64,000 nt of DNA, taken from Capnocytophaga sputigena. GTDB lineage: Bacteria; Bacteroidota; Bacteroidia; Flavobacteriales; Flavobacteriaceae. The stretch is from positions 744,001-808,000 of the forward strand of contig NZ_UAVP01000003.1 in NCBI RefSeq assembly GCF_900446695.1. Direction: 5' to 3'. The position numbers were made by a program, and so were the translations under genes. This document shows, in pieces, positions 7,332-14,560 of the stretch (positions are counted from its first letter, which is position 1; every line of letters begins with the position of its first letter). The notes beneath the pieces were generated by a model, which did not search any database, was not told where the DNA came from, and was given only the letters and a program-made list of their open reading frames with translations.

Positions 7332-9123
7332 ATCCTATCATACCATCAGTGAAGATATAGCGCGCCCCATCGAAGGTCGTGCTTCTCGCGCGTGGTGGAT
7401 TGCCTTTGGCATTACCCTCCTTGCGACCCTCTGGGGGGTGTGGGCAATATGGGTAACCTTGCGCGACGGCATAGGCGCGTGGGGGCTCAACAAAAGCGTA
7501 GGCTGGGCGTGGGACATCACCAACTTTGTGTGGTGGATAGGTATCGGGCACGCGGGAACACTCATCTCGGCAGTATTGTTGCTCTTTCGCCAACAGTGGC
7601 GGGTGGCTATCAATCGCTCGGCTGAAGCAATGACTATTTTCGCTGTGTTGCAAGCGAGTATCTTCCCTATCCTGCATTTATGCAGACCGTGGTTGCTACA
7701 TTTCAACTTGCCTATTCCCAACCAATACGGCTCGTTGTGGGACAATTTCAACTCGCCTTTGCTATGGGATGTGTTTGCTATTGCTACCTACTTTTCAGTA
7801 TCCTTAGTGTTTTGGTGGGTGGGCTTACTCCCTGATTTTGCGATGTTGCGCGATCGTGCTCTCAAGCCTTTTCAGAAGAAGATTTACAGCTTGCTAAGTT
7901 TCGGTTGGAGCGGGCGCGCCAAAGATTGGCAACGTATGGAAGAAACAATGCTTTTATTAGCTGGTATTGCCACTCCATTAGTCATTTCGGTGCATACTAT
8001 CGTCTCTTTTGATTTTGCTACTTCGGTGGTCTCTGGTTGGCACACTACTATCTTCCCGCCCTACTTTGTAGCAGGCGCTATCTTTTCGGGGTTTGCAATG
8101 GTGAGTTTGCTACTGATTATTTTGCGCAAAGTATGTAATTTAGAAGCCTATATCACCCTCAAACACATCGAGCTGATGAACACTGTAATGTTAGTGGCTG
8201 GTAGTATTGTAGCGGTTGCTTACCTCACCGAGTTTTTTATGGCTATGCGTTCTCACTCGGAGTTTGAACAATACGTATTCCACAATCGCGCTACAGGTGC
8301 CTATGCGTGGGCATTCTGGACGATGATTATTTGCAATATTGTCCTCCCTCAATTGCTATGGCTCAAAAAGTTACGCCGTAGTATTACCTTTTCAGTATGC
8401 GTTGCTTTGGCAGTATGTGTGGGGATGTGGTTCGAGCGTTTTGTAATTATCGTTACCTCACTGCATCGCGGTTATCTGCCGTCGTCGTGGACGATGTTCA
8501 GTCCTACGTGGGTGGATATAGGGATATTTGTAGGCACTTTAGGGTTCTTCTTTTTGTTGTTTTTATTATATGCAAGGAGCTTCCCGATGATTGCACAAGC
8601 TGAGGTGAAAGGAGGCAGGTGTCAGGTGTCAGGGGACAGATGTCAGGGGACAGATGTTAGTGGGCAGGAGTCTCTTAACTCTTATCTCTTAACTCTTAAC
8701 TCTCCTGAAGAACTTTTAGATAAAATAAAAGAATTAAAATCAGATGGTAGGGAAATTCAAGAAGTATATACGCCTTTTTATGTACACGGTTTAGCCGAAG
8801 CCTTGGGGCTCAAGCGCACTCGCTTAGGCAAAGCTACTTTTCTATATGGACTTATAGGCTTGTTTTTCGGTTGTTGGCTCACCTATATCACAATGATAAA
8901 AGACTGGCCAATGGATATTGGCGGAAAGCCTAATGCCACTTTCTGGCAAAACCTTCCTGCTTTTGTACCGGTAATATTCGAGTTGGTTGTATATTTTGCA
9001 GCGCATCTATTGGTGATTAGTTTCTTTATCAGAAGTAGGTTATATCCATTCAAAAAAGCTGAAAATCCTATAAAGAAAAGTAGTGATGATAAATTCGTAA
9101 TTCAGGTAAGAGATAACAATTAA
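7312..9123 (+). CDS. Fused alternative complex III subunits ActC-ActD
   Basis: Residues of about 20-430 are an NrfD/PsrC-like polytopic subunit (ActC). It begins with the typical 'ISEDIARPIEG' and 'AWWIAFGIT', has about ten membrane segments, and is thought to bind menaquinol. Residues of about 465-603 match ActD (DUF3341): a small domain, 'FYVHGLAEALGLKRTRLGKA', two membrane helices with 'CWLTYITMIKDWPMDIGGKP', and a third near the end. In most complexes ActC and ActD are separate proteins. Here they are joined through a linker (residues of about 435-465) encoded entirely by a 13-unit heptad array (8616-8706). The reading frame overlaps the GH20 gene by 20 bases, so translation is probably coupled. 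A sequencing error is unlikely because both halves are in one uninterrupted frame. Confidence 0.88.
   Translation: MQILNDKSYHTISEDIARPIEGRASRAWWIAFGITLLATLWGVWAIWVTLRDGIGAWGLNKSVGWAWDITNFVWWIGIGHAGTLISAVLLLFRQQWRVAINRSAEAMTIFAVLQASIFPILHLCRPWLLHFNLPIPNQYGSLWDNFNSPLLWDVFAIATYFSVSLVFWWVGLLPDFAMLRDRALKPFQKKIYSLLSFGWSGRAKDWQRMEETMLLLAGIATPLVISVHTIVSFDFATSVVSGWHTTIFPPYFVAGAIFSGFAMVSLLLIILRKVCNLEAYITLKHIELMNTVMLVAGSIVAVAYLTEFFMAMRSHSEFEQYVFHNRATGAYAWAFWTMIICNIVLPQLLWLKKLRRSITFSVCVALAVCVGMWFERFVIIVTSLHRGYLPSSWTMFSPTWVDIGIFVGTLGFFFLLFLLYARSFPMIAQAEVKGGRCQVSGDRCQGTDVSGQESLNSYLLTLNSPEELLDKIKELKSDGREIQEVYTPFYVHGLAEALGLKRTRLGKATFLYGLIGLFFGCWLTYITMIKDWPMDIGGKPNATFWQNLPAFVPVIFELVVYFAAHLLVISFFIRSRLYPFKKAENPIKKSSDDKFVIQVRDNN
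8616..8706. repeat. 13-unit heptad array in the ActC-ActD linker
   Basis: Eight CAGGTGT/CAGGGGA/CAGATGT-like units are followed by five CTCTTAA-like units, with no phase break. Within the second block TAA occurs at 8676, 8690 and 8697, all out of the gene's frame. The unit whose TAA would be in frame (8683) reads TAT. Confidence 0.9.
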
Positions 9124-9149
9124 CAATTAAGAAATAATAATTAACAAAT
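9115..9149. repeat. Heptad array between actC-D and actE
   Basis: Five units (AACAATT twice, AAGAAAT, AATAATT, AACAAAT). They contain the actC-D stop codon and lead into the first possible actE start. Confidence 0.75.
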
Positions 9150-9150
9150 A

Positions 9151-9741
9151 ATGGGATATGTTGATATTCATATAATATATATATTTTGTCGCTACACTTT
9201 GACAAAGTTTAAGACTTTGTCAAAGTCCCTGATGTATGTATTACTGATGTTATTAGCAGTTGGTTGTAGGAACAAGCAACAGCGCAACATTGAGTTTATG
9301 CCCGATATGTATGAGAGTCCTGCTTATAAAACTTATGAAGTTGCTCCGCTCTCTCCTCCTGAACACACTGTGAAAAGAGGTGAGTTGCCCTATAGCTACC
9401 CCAATACTATTGAAGGTTATGAGCAAGCCAAAGTTCAATTGCACAACCCTTTAGCTACTGATACCCTACAACAAACTCAAAACCTAACTGATGGTAAAGC
9501 ACTCTACGGCATCTATTGCGCGCTCTGCCACGGTGAGAAAGGCGATGGTAAAGGAATTTTAGTGCAAAGGGAAAAGTTTTTTGGAGTGCCTAATTATAAA
9601 AATCGGGATTTTACGGAGGGGAGTATCTATCACGTAATTTACTACGGACGCAATGCAATGCCCGCTTTTGCTACCCAACTCAGTGAGAAAGAGCGCTGGC
9701 AAGTAACAATGTACGTAGAACAGCTAAGAGATAAGAGGTAA
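9151..9741 (+). CDS. actE: Alternative complex III monoheme cytochrome c subunit ActE
   Basis: This subunit is a lipoprotein cytochrome c that passes electrons out of alternative complex III. One heme motif is present, CALCH, in 'YCALCHGEKGDGKG', with a likely axial methionine in 'NAMPAFA' downstream. 'NIEFMPDMYESPAYKTYE' is typical of the ActE N-terminal region. A lipobox (LLAVGC) ends a hydrophobic run at about residues 28-39. The true start is uncertain. The ATG at 9151 adds about 27 residues that run through an inverted repeat (9196-9226). A TTG at 9199 or the ATG at 9232 would give a more normal signal peptide. The stop codon falls in a TAAGAG heptad array shared with the actF start. Confidence 0.85.
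   Translation: MGYVDIHIIYIFCRYTLTKFKTLSKSLMYVLLMLLAVGCRNKQQRNIEFMPDMYESPAYKTYEVAPLSPPEHTVKRGELPYSYPNTIEGYEQAKVQLHNPLATDTLQQTQNLTDGKALYGIYCALCHGEKGDGKGILVQREKFFGVPNYKNRDFTEGSIYHVIYYGRNAMPAFATQLSEKERWQVTMYVEQLRDKR
9196..9226. repeat. Perfect inverted repeat upstream of the actE lipobox
   Basis: Two 13-base arms, ACTTTGACAAAGT (9196-9208) and ACTTTGTCAAAGT (9214-9226), are exact reverse complements around a 5-base loop. The element lies in the ambiguous 5' part of actE. Confidence 0.8.
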
Positions 9742-9752
9742 GAAGTATGAGC
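9725..9752. repeat. Heptad array at the actE/actF junction
   Basis: TAAGAGA, TAAGAGG, TAAGAAG and TATGAGC. TAA appears in all three frames (9725, 9732, 9739), the third being the actE stop. The actF ATG (9747) is in the last unit. Confidence 0.85.
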
Positions 9753-10508
9753 ATATTGTTTTTAACATATTCAATTCTATTGTTTATTGCGCTTACATTA
9801 GTAGGGGTATTGGTATTCTATGCCATCAACAAAGTCACGCACGCTGAGTGGGCTATGAGTTTGTACCCTATAATGAAGCGTATCACAACACCTTTGTGGT
9901 TAGTGTTATTAGTTTTGTTAGGAGTGTTGTATATAGTGCATCGCGATCCTTATTTTCTGTTGCGTGCTGTAGGTTATATGGCAGTATGGGTGGGGTATCG
10001 CTATACTTTAAAAAAGTTTAAGAGTTTAACGCCTCACGTACTATTCTTAGTCATTTTCTTTCTTACTGAAACTCCAATGGCGTGGGATTGGTTTTTGAGT
10101 CTCACTCCCGAATGGCACAGCACCCTCTTTGCGTGGCAATTGCTCAGCAGTTTTCTGCTCTCAGGCATTGCGCTTGTTACCCTCTTTAGCAAGCCAGAGC
10201 ACTATCACGATTTAGGCAAATACCTGTTTGGATTCTCTATTTTTTGGGCGTATTTGTGGTTCTCACAATATATGCTGATATGGTACGCTAATATCCCTGA
10301 AGAAACTATTTATTACCAAACCCTTCTTAGCAAAGGCTATGGAGAGGCAATTGTTGTAATGTTCATTCTCAGTTTTGTGCTACCTTTTCTCATTTTGCTT
10401 TCCTCCAAAGCCAAACAAAAAAAGCTGCTCCTTTTTGGAACAGCTATCTTTATATTATTGGGGCAATACCTCAATTTTTATTTAATGGTAATGCCGTTTG
10501 TAAAATAA
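9747..10508 (+). CDS. actF: Alternative complex III membrane subunit ActF, short form
   Basis: ActF is the second quinol-side polytopic subunit of alternative complex III. The protein has about seven hydrophobic segments. It keeps recognisable ActF signatures such as 'FSIFWAYLWFSQYMLIWYANIPEET' (near residues 165-190) and 'MAWDWFLSLTPEWHSTLFAW'. At 253 residues it is much shorter than the roughly 400 or more residues I expect for ActF, with the missing part apparently at the N-terminal side. It starts five bases after actE. No cytochrome oxidase genes follow, only a tRNA and a yqeY-like gene. Whether the short form works as a full ActF is unknown. Confidence 0.75.
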   Translation: MSILFLTYSILLFIALTLVGVLVFYAINKVTHAEWAMSLYPIMKRITTPLWLVLLVLLGVLYIVHRDPYFLLRAVGYMAVWVGYRYTLKKFKSLTPHVLFLVIFFLTETPMAWDWFLSLTPEWHSTLFAWQLLSSFLLSGIALVTLFSKPEHYHDLGKYLFGFSIFWAYLWFSQYMLIWYANIPEETIYYQTLLSKGYGEAIVVMFILSFVLPFLILLSSKAKQKKLLLFGTAIFILLGQYLNFYLMVMPFVK

Positions 10509-10512
10509 TTTG

Positions 10513-10584
10513 TGACCACAAGGGGACTCGAACCTCTATCTTCAGAACCGGAATCTGACATTCTATCCATTGAACTATGCGGCC
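10513..10584 (-). tRNA. tRNA-Arg(CCG)
   Basis: Read on the minus strand, the acceptor arm GGCCGCA pairs with TGTGGTC plus discriminator A. The anticodon stem TCAGA/TCTGA encloses the loop TTCCGGT with anticodon CCG, and the T loop is TTCGAGT. The T stem has one A-C mismatch in its centre. CCA is not encoded. It lies in the opposite orientation to actF. Confidence 0.92.
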
Positions 10585-10606
10585 CTTCTTATTAAAATAT
10601 ATACTA

Positions 10607-11056
10607 CTATGACAATAATTTCTTCACAATATCCGAAATCAATTTGCCGTCGGCTTTGCCTGCTAATTGCTTAGTAGCTGCGCCCATTACCTTGCCCATA
10701 TCCTTAGGGCTTGTAGCACCTACTTGGGCAATAATGCCTTTCAACGCTTCTTCTACTTCGGCTTCACTGAGCTGGGCTGGCAAGAATTTCTCTATCACTG
10801 CCATTTGTGCCAATTCAGGTTCAGCTAAATCATTGCGACCTTGCTGGGTGTAGAGCGCGGCGCTATCTTTGCGCTGTTTTACTAATTTTTGCAATAGTTT
10901 GAGCTCGTCGGCTTCCGATAATTCTTCAGAGGCTCCTGCTTCGGTTCTGGCTAACAATATAGCCGATTTGATGGCTCTTAGCGATTCTAAAGCTACCGTA
11001 TCTTTGGCTTTCATCGCTTCTTTGAGCGCTTCCATTACTTTAGTTTGTAAACTCAT
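10607..11056 (-). CDS. GatB/YqeY domain-containing protein
   Basis: This 149-residue cytoplasmic protein is made entirely of the YqeY domain. An N-terminal helical part begins 'LQTKVMEALKEAMKAKDTVALESLRAIKSA', and the C-terminal part has 'PKDMGKVMGAATKQLAGKADGKLISDIVKKLL', which is characteristic of the family. The YqeY domain resembles the C-terminal tRNA-binding region of the GatB amidotransferase subunit, and free-standing forms may interact with tRNA. Their role is not established. It is transcribed toward the tRNA-Arg gene from its own promoter (TACTTTTG at 11080-11087 on the minus strand). The length is normal and the start is clear. Confidence 0.9.
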   Translation of the reverse strand: MSLQTKVMEALKEAMKAKDTVALESLRAIKSAILLARTEAGASEELSEADELKLLQKLVKQRKDSAALYTQQGRNDLAEPELAQMAVIEKFLPAQLSEAEVEEALKGIIAQVGATSPKDMGKVMGAATKQLAGKADGKLISDIVKKLLS

Positions 11057-11079
11057 AATTCATTTAGTGTTTTGTGGGG

Positions 11080-11110
11080 CAAAAGTAAAGCAATATTTCT
11101 AAATTGCCAA
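11080..11110 (-). promoter_or_regulatory. Promoter of the yqeY-like gene
   Basis: On the minus strand TACTTTTG (11080-11087) lies 19 bases downstream of TTGG (11107-11110), close to the Bacteroidota consensus. Confidence 0.55.
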
Positions 11111-11126
11111 CAGTTCTCCCCTATTT

Positions 11127-11696
11127 TTATTTCCAACGAAGGGTTTCCATTATGCGGCGCATATCTCTCTGCAAATAATCACTCGCTGGTTGTACCGAGT
11201 CGTAATTAGGTTCTACATTAAAATAAATAGACCCCGAGATAAAGTGTTTCAAACTATCGGTAGCGTAAAACTGTGATTGTGAAGCCGCATTGCCATACAC
11301 TTGATAGAACATACCATATACTTTGGTCGTATCGTTCACAAAAGTGGTGGCTGCAATATTATCGGCTTTTACAGTGTGCTTATAAGTGAAGTTCTGTGCA
11401 TCGGTGAGGAGTTTGCGTATATTGCCATCTACATTTTTATAAGTGAGGTAGATAGTTGCCTTCATCGCTGGATAATTGATATTCACATCACAAGAGTTGG
11501 CTTTATGTTCTATAGACGAAAGGGTGTTTGCCTCAAAAGTAAACGGGCAGTAAGGCAAATCGGTTACAGAGCTATAAGCTGCTTGCGGATAATCCAAACG
11601 AAGTCCGCCTTTAGGTTTGGGTAAAATATCGGTAGCACAGGCGGCTATTGAAAGCGCCCCAATAAAGATTAAAATGCTGTATATAAATGTTTTCAT
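11127..11696 (-). CDS. gldD: Gliding motility lipoprotein GldD
   Basis: GldD is a cell-envelope lipoprotein needed for gliding motility, and for type IX secretion or its assembly, in flavobacteria. The signal peptide MKTFIYSILIFIGALSIAAC ends at the lipid-modified cysteine. The family-typical 'PKPKGGLRLDYPQAAY' follows directly. The 189-residue length is normal. The start at 11696 is chosen over an in-frame ATG at 11711 because it begins at the signal peptide. The residues after Cys (ATDIL) do not resemble the K(D/E)2-type surface export signal of Capnocytophaga, so it probably faces the periplasm. The usual partner gldE is not adjacent. It fits with the giant T9SS-type adhesin at 17.6-29.8 kb. 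Confidence 0.9.
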   Translation of the reverse strand: MKTFIYSILIFIGALSIAACATDILPKPKGGLRLDYPQAAYSSVTDLPYCPFTFEANTLSSIEHKANSCDVNINYPAMKATIYLTYKNVDGNIRKLLTDAQNFTYKHTVKADNIAATTFVNDTTKVYGMFYQVYGNAASQSQFYATDSLKHFISGSIYFNVEPNYDSVQPASDYLQRDMRRIMETLRWK

Positions 11697-11710
11697 TGGA
11701 ATCAATAACA

Positions 11711-11737
11711 AAAAACCTCAGCGCAACTGCTAAGGTT
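11711..11737. terminator. Terminator-like hairpin between gldD and the Cys-rich gene
   Basis: AAAACCT and AGGTTTT arms with an inner AGC/GCT pair form a stem-loop flanked by A and T runs. It lies just downstream of the minus-strand Cys-rich gene. Confidence 0.6.
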
Positions 11738-11770
11738 TTCCAGTAATTTTAAAATTTATATAATGAGAAA

Positions 11771-12091
11771 CTATTTAGCTTCTGCATTTTCGGCTTTGTG
11801 CTCGCCGTCTTTTTTGCAGCAAGATTTCTTTTTACCATCTTTGCTACACTCTTTTTTGTCGGCTTCGTTACCGTCTTTTTTGCAGCAAGATTTTTTCTTA
11901 CCGTCTTTGCTACATTCTTTTTTCTCGCCGTCTTTATCGCAAGATTTTTTCACTTTCACACCACCGTTACCATCTTGGTCTACGATAAGAGATTTAGCTA
12001 CTTTATTGAGATTAAGGGTCATAGCCCCTGCGTTAGCACTGAACGCGAACATAGCGAATGCTACAAGCATCATTTTAAAAGTGTTCTTCAT
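11771..12091 (-). CDS. Small secreted Cys/Lys-rich tandem-repeat protein, function unknown
   Basis: This is a 106-residue protein with a signal peptide (about residues 1-23, ending near ANAGA), a short segment containing 'VDQDGNGGVKV', and a charged Cys-rich tail. The tail contains two near-identical 22-residue repeats with the core KKECSKDGKKKSCCKKDG, plus a partial first copy (KKSCDKDGEKK). Each full repeat has one single Cys and one Cys-Cys pair. The repeats are also nearly identical in DNA (66-base period, 11805-11936), which suggests recent duplication. Metal binding or disulfide formation in the periplasm is conceivable, but no family can be named. A hairpin terminator follows. Start and frame are firm because signal peptide and repeats share one frame. 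Confidence 0.75.
   Translation of the reverse strand: MKNTFKMMLVAFAMFAFSANAGAMTLNLNKVAKSLIVDQDGNGGVKVKKSCDKDGEKKECSKDGKKKSCCKKDGNEADKKECSKDGKKKSCCKKDGEHKAENAEAK
11805..11936. repeat. Two tandem 66-base coding repeats in the Cys-rich gene
   Basis: Copies at 11805-11870 and 11871-11936 are almost identical, with a degenerate partial copy from 11928. The period is a multiple of three and is translated as 22-residue units. Confidence 0.8.
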
Positions 12092-12128
12092 ACAATATAT
12101 TTATTTAGTTATTAATTTTTTTTCAATG

Positions 12129-12818
12129 TTAAGAGCGTATGGTAAAACCTATTCCTGCTACAGCGATTTTCACTCCTTCGATAGTGGATAACTGTTCGCA
12201 ACAATGGGAGAGTGTAGCCCCTGTAGTGATAAGGTCGTCTATGAGTAGTATATGTTTGTTTTTCAGTTTTTCAGGCTGCTGCAACACAAATATATGTTCG
12301 CTTTCCTCCAAACGCCGCCACGATATTTTTCTGGTTTGAGTAGTATTAGCAGTAACCTTTAGCAACACATCATCTACATAGCTCACTCCTAATACCTTAG
12401 CAACTGTTTTAGCTAATAAAGCCACTTGGTTGTAACCTCTTTTCTTTAGTTTATCACGGTGCAAGGGCACGGGAATTACCACTTCTACTAACTGATAGAG
12501 AGGCGATTGAGAGAGCCTATTACCCAGCCAATTGCCAAGCCACTCGCCTATTTGTTCTTCACCTCTGTACTTGAGATGATGTATCAAATGTTGTGCCACA
12601 CTACCTTTTTGAAAGTAAAATAATGTCATTGCGGCTGTAATATCATTTTGTAGCGAGAGCAGTTGCATTACCTGATTATCTGCTCGCAAATGAAAATGAG
12701 TTTCCTCTAAATCTCTGCTGCAATCTCGGCACAAAAAGCGTTCTTCCTCTTTCAGCATTTTGCCACAAGCCCTGCAGTAATGAGGAGTAAAAACCGACAA
12801 TAAATCTGATAGTATCAT
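12129..12818 (-). CDS. ComF family phosphoribosyltransferase-like protein
   Basis: An N-terminal four-cysteine zinc-finger-like motif (CRACGKMLKEEERFLCRDC, about residues 16-34) is followed by a type I phosphoribosyltransferase fold. The fold has 'VVIPVPLHRDKLKKRGYNQ' (near 115) and the PRPP-binding loop 'ILLIDDLITTGATL' (near 190). ComF proteins are cytoplasmic and required for natural transformation in several bacteria, where they are thought to act on incoming single-stranded DNA. The biochemical reaction is not settled. The 229-residue length is normal. The upstream 170 bases before glyS hold a degenerate heptad run (12834-12858) and the glyS promoter. Confidence 0.88.
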   Translation of the reverse strand: MILSDLLSVFTPHYCRACGKMLKEEERFLCRDCSRDLEETHFHLRADNQVMQLLSLQNDITAAMTLFYFQKGSVAQHLIHHLKYRGEEQIGEWLGNWLGNRLSQSPLYQLVEVVIPVPLHRDKLKKRGYNQVALLAKTVAKVLGVSYVDDVLLKVTANTTQTRKISWRRLEESEHIFVLQQPEKLKNKHILLIDDLITTGATLSHCCEQLSTIEGVKIAVAGIGFTIRS

Positions 12819-12919
12819 AGTTTTAGTTTTAGGGGTTAGAGGTTCGTGATTCGTTAGCTAAAAAACACAATTACAACAACTTTTTCGGCAAAGATACTCC
12901 TTTTTCCAAAAAATAATAG

Positions 12920-12927
12920 TACCTTTG
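12920..12927 (+). promoter_or_regulatory. -7 box of the glyS promoter
   Basis: TACCTTTG matches TAnnTTTG and lies 65 bases before the glyS ATG. No clear TTTG is found 19-20 bases upstream, so only the -7 element is supported. Confidence 0.45.
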
Positions 12928-12991
12928 TCCAATTATTTTCAATCTCAAACGAAACTCAATCTATTTTTATAACTGAAAATCAATTGAATAT

Positions 12992-14542
12992 ATGGCAAAT
13001 ACAGACGATCAATTCAAAAAAGTTATTGCTCACGCCAAAGAATATGGCTTTATTTTTCCATCCAGTGAAATCTACGACGGACTTGGTGCCGTGTACGATT
13101 ACGGTCAGAATGGCGTTGAACTCAAAAAGAATATCCGCGAATATTGGTGGCGCGCAATGGTGCAGATGAATGAGAACATTGTGGGTATCGATGCTGCTAT
13201 TTTTATGCACCCTACTACGTGGAAGGCTTCTGGACACGTGGATGCTTTCAACGACCCACTGATTGATAACAAAGACTCTAAAAAACGCTACCGCGCCGAT
13301 GTGCTCGTAGAAGATTACGTAGCCAAACTCGACGATAAAATTGAAAAAGAAATTGCTAAAGCTCAAAAACGTTTTGGCGATGCTTTTGACCGCGAGCAGT
13401 TTGTAACTACCAATCCTCGTGTGTTAGAATACAAACAACGCGGTGAAGAAATATTACACCGCTTGGGCAAATCGCTTGAGAAAGAAGACCTCGCCGATGT
13501 AAAAGCCCTTATCGAAGAACTCGAAATTGCCGACCCGGAAACAGGTTCACGCAACTGGACAGATGTAAAACAGTTCAACCTAATGTTCGGCACCAAAATA
13601 GGCGCCTCTGCCGATGCCTCTATGGATTTATACTTGCGCCCAGAAACCGCTCAGGGTATTTTTGTAAACTTCCTCAACGTACAAAAATCTGGGCGTATGA
13701 AAATTCCTTTCGGGATTGCCCAAACAGGTAAAGCCTTCCGCAACGAGATTGTGGCGCGCCAATTTATCTTCCGTATGCGCGAGTTCGAACAAATGGAAAT
13801 GCAATTCTTCATCAAACCAGGTACCCAACAACAATGGTATGAGTATTGGAAAGAAACCCGCCTCAAATGGCACTTATCGCTCGGTATGGGTGAAGAAAAC
13901 TATCGTTACCACCCACACGAAAAGCTCGCTCACTATGCCGATGCAGCTTGCGACATTGAGTTCCGTTTTCCATTTGGTTTCAAAGAATTAGAAGGTATCC
14001 ACTCTCGTACTAATTTTGACCTTGGTAACCACGAGAAATATTCAGGTAAAAAAATGCAATACTTTGACCCTGAAGAAAAAGTGAGCTATACTCCTTATGT
14101 ACTCGAAACCTCTATCGGGCTTGACCGTATGTTCCTTGCGGTATTCTCTAACTCATTGCAAGAAGAAGCCTTAGAAGGAGGAGATACCCGCACCGTTTTG
14201 CGTTTGCCTTTTGTGTTGGCGCCTACCAAAGTAGCCGTATTGCCATTGCTCAAAAAAGACGGACTTCCAGAAGTTGCCGAGCAAATAGTGAACGAGTTAA
14301 AATACGATTTCAATGTAGCTTACGACGAAAAAGATGCCGTAGGTCGCCGTTATCGCCGCCAAGATGCCGTAGGTACACCTTTCTGTGTGACTGTTGATCA
14401 CCAAACTTTGGAAGACAACACCGTTACTTTGCGCCACCGCGACACTATGGAGCAAGTGCGCATTGCCATCCCCGAATTGCGCGCTACCATTGCTAAAGAA
14501 GTGGATATGCGCAATTGGCTGCACAAATTAGATAAGAAGTAA
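12992..14542 (+). CDS. glyS: Glycine--tRNA ligase, single-chain dimeric type
   Basis: The enzyme charges tRNA-Gly with glycine in the cytoplasm. This is the class II homodimeric type found in Bacteroidota, not the alpha2-beta2 type. The N-terminal 'YGFIFPSSEIYDGLGAVYDYG' carries motif 1 features, and 'GRMKIPFGIAQTGKAFRNEI' (about residues 230-249) is motif 2. 'ETSIGLDRMFLAV' (about 372-384) is motif 3. The C-terminal anticodon-binding domain begins near 'LAPTKVAVLPLL'. The 516-residue length is normal. The stop codon lies in a TAAGAR heptad array (14533-14560) whose end abuts the ATG of the PAS-domain gene. Confidence 0.96.
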   Translation: MANTDDQFKKVIAHAKEYGFIFPSSEIYDGLGAVYDYGQNGVELKKNIREYWWRAMVQMNENIVGIDAAIFMHPTTWKASGHVDAFNDPLIDNKDSKKRYRADVLVEDYVAKLDDKIEKEIAKAQKRFGDAFDREQFVTTNPRVLEYKQRGEEILHRLGKSLEKEDLADVKALIEELEIADPETGSRNWTDVKQFNLMFGTKIGASADASMDLYLRPETAQGIFVNFLNVQKSGRMKIPFGIAQTGKAFRNEIVARQFIFRMREFEQMEMQFFIKPGTQQQWYEYWKETRLKWHLSLGMGEENYRYHPHEKLAHYADAACDIEFRFPFGFKELEGIHSRTNFDLGNHEKYSGKKMQYFDPEEKVSYTPYVLETSIGLDRMFLAVFSNSLQEEALEGGDTRTVLRLPFVLAPTKVAVLPLLKKDGLPEVAEQIVNELKYDFNVAYDEKDAVGRRYRRQDAVGTPFCVTVDHQTLEDNTVTLRHRDTMEQVRIAIPELRATIAKEVDMRNWLHKLDKK

Positions 14543-14560
14543 GAGATAAGAGGTAAGAAA
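14533..14560. repeat. Heptad array at the glyS/PAS junction
   Basis: TAAGAAG, TAAGAGA, TAAGAGG and TAAGAAA. TAA is present in all three frames (the one at 14540 is the glyS stop), and the next ATG follows directly at 14561. Confidence 0.85.

Noticed and set aside
7338-7751. 137-codon minus-strand open frame within actC-D
   Set aside because: It is antisense to a well-supported membrane subunit and has no signal or domain.
11805-11936. Tandem repeats as a CRISPR array
   Set aside because: Two 66-base units without distinct spacers, in frame within a signal-peptide protein; these are coding repeats.
11763-12191. 142-codon plus-strand open frame over the Cys-rich gene
   Set aside because: Its Phe/Leu/Pro-Ser repeats are the complement of the Lys/Cys repeats; the minus-strand frame has the signal peptide and terminator.
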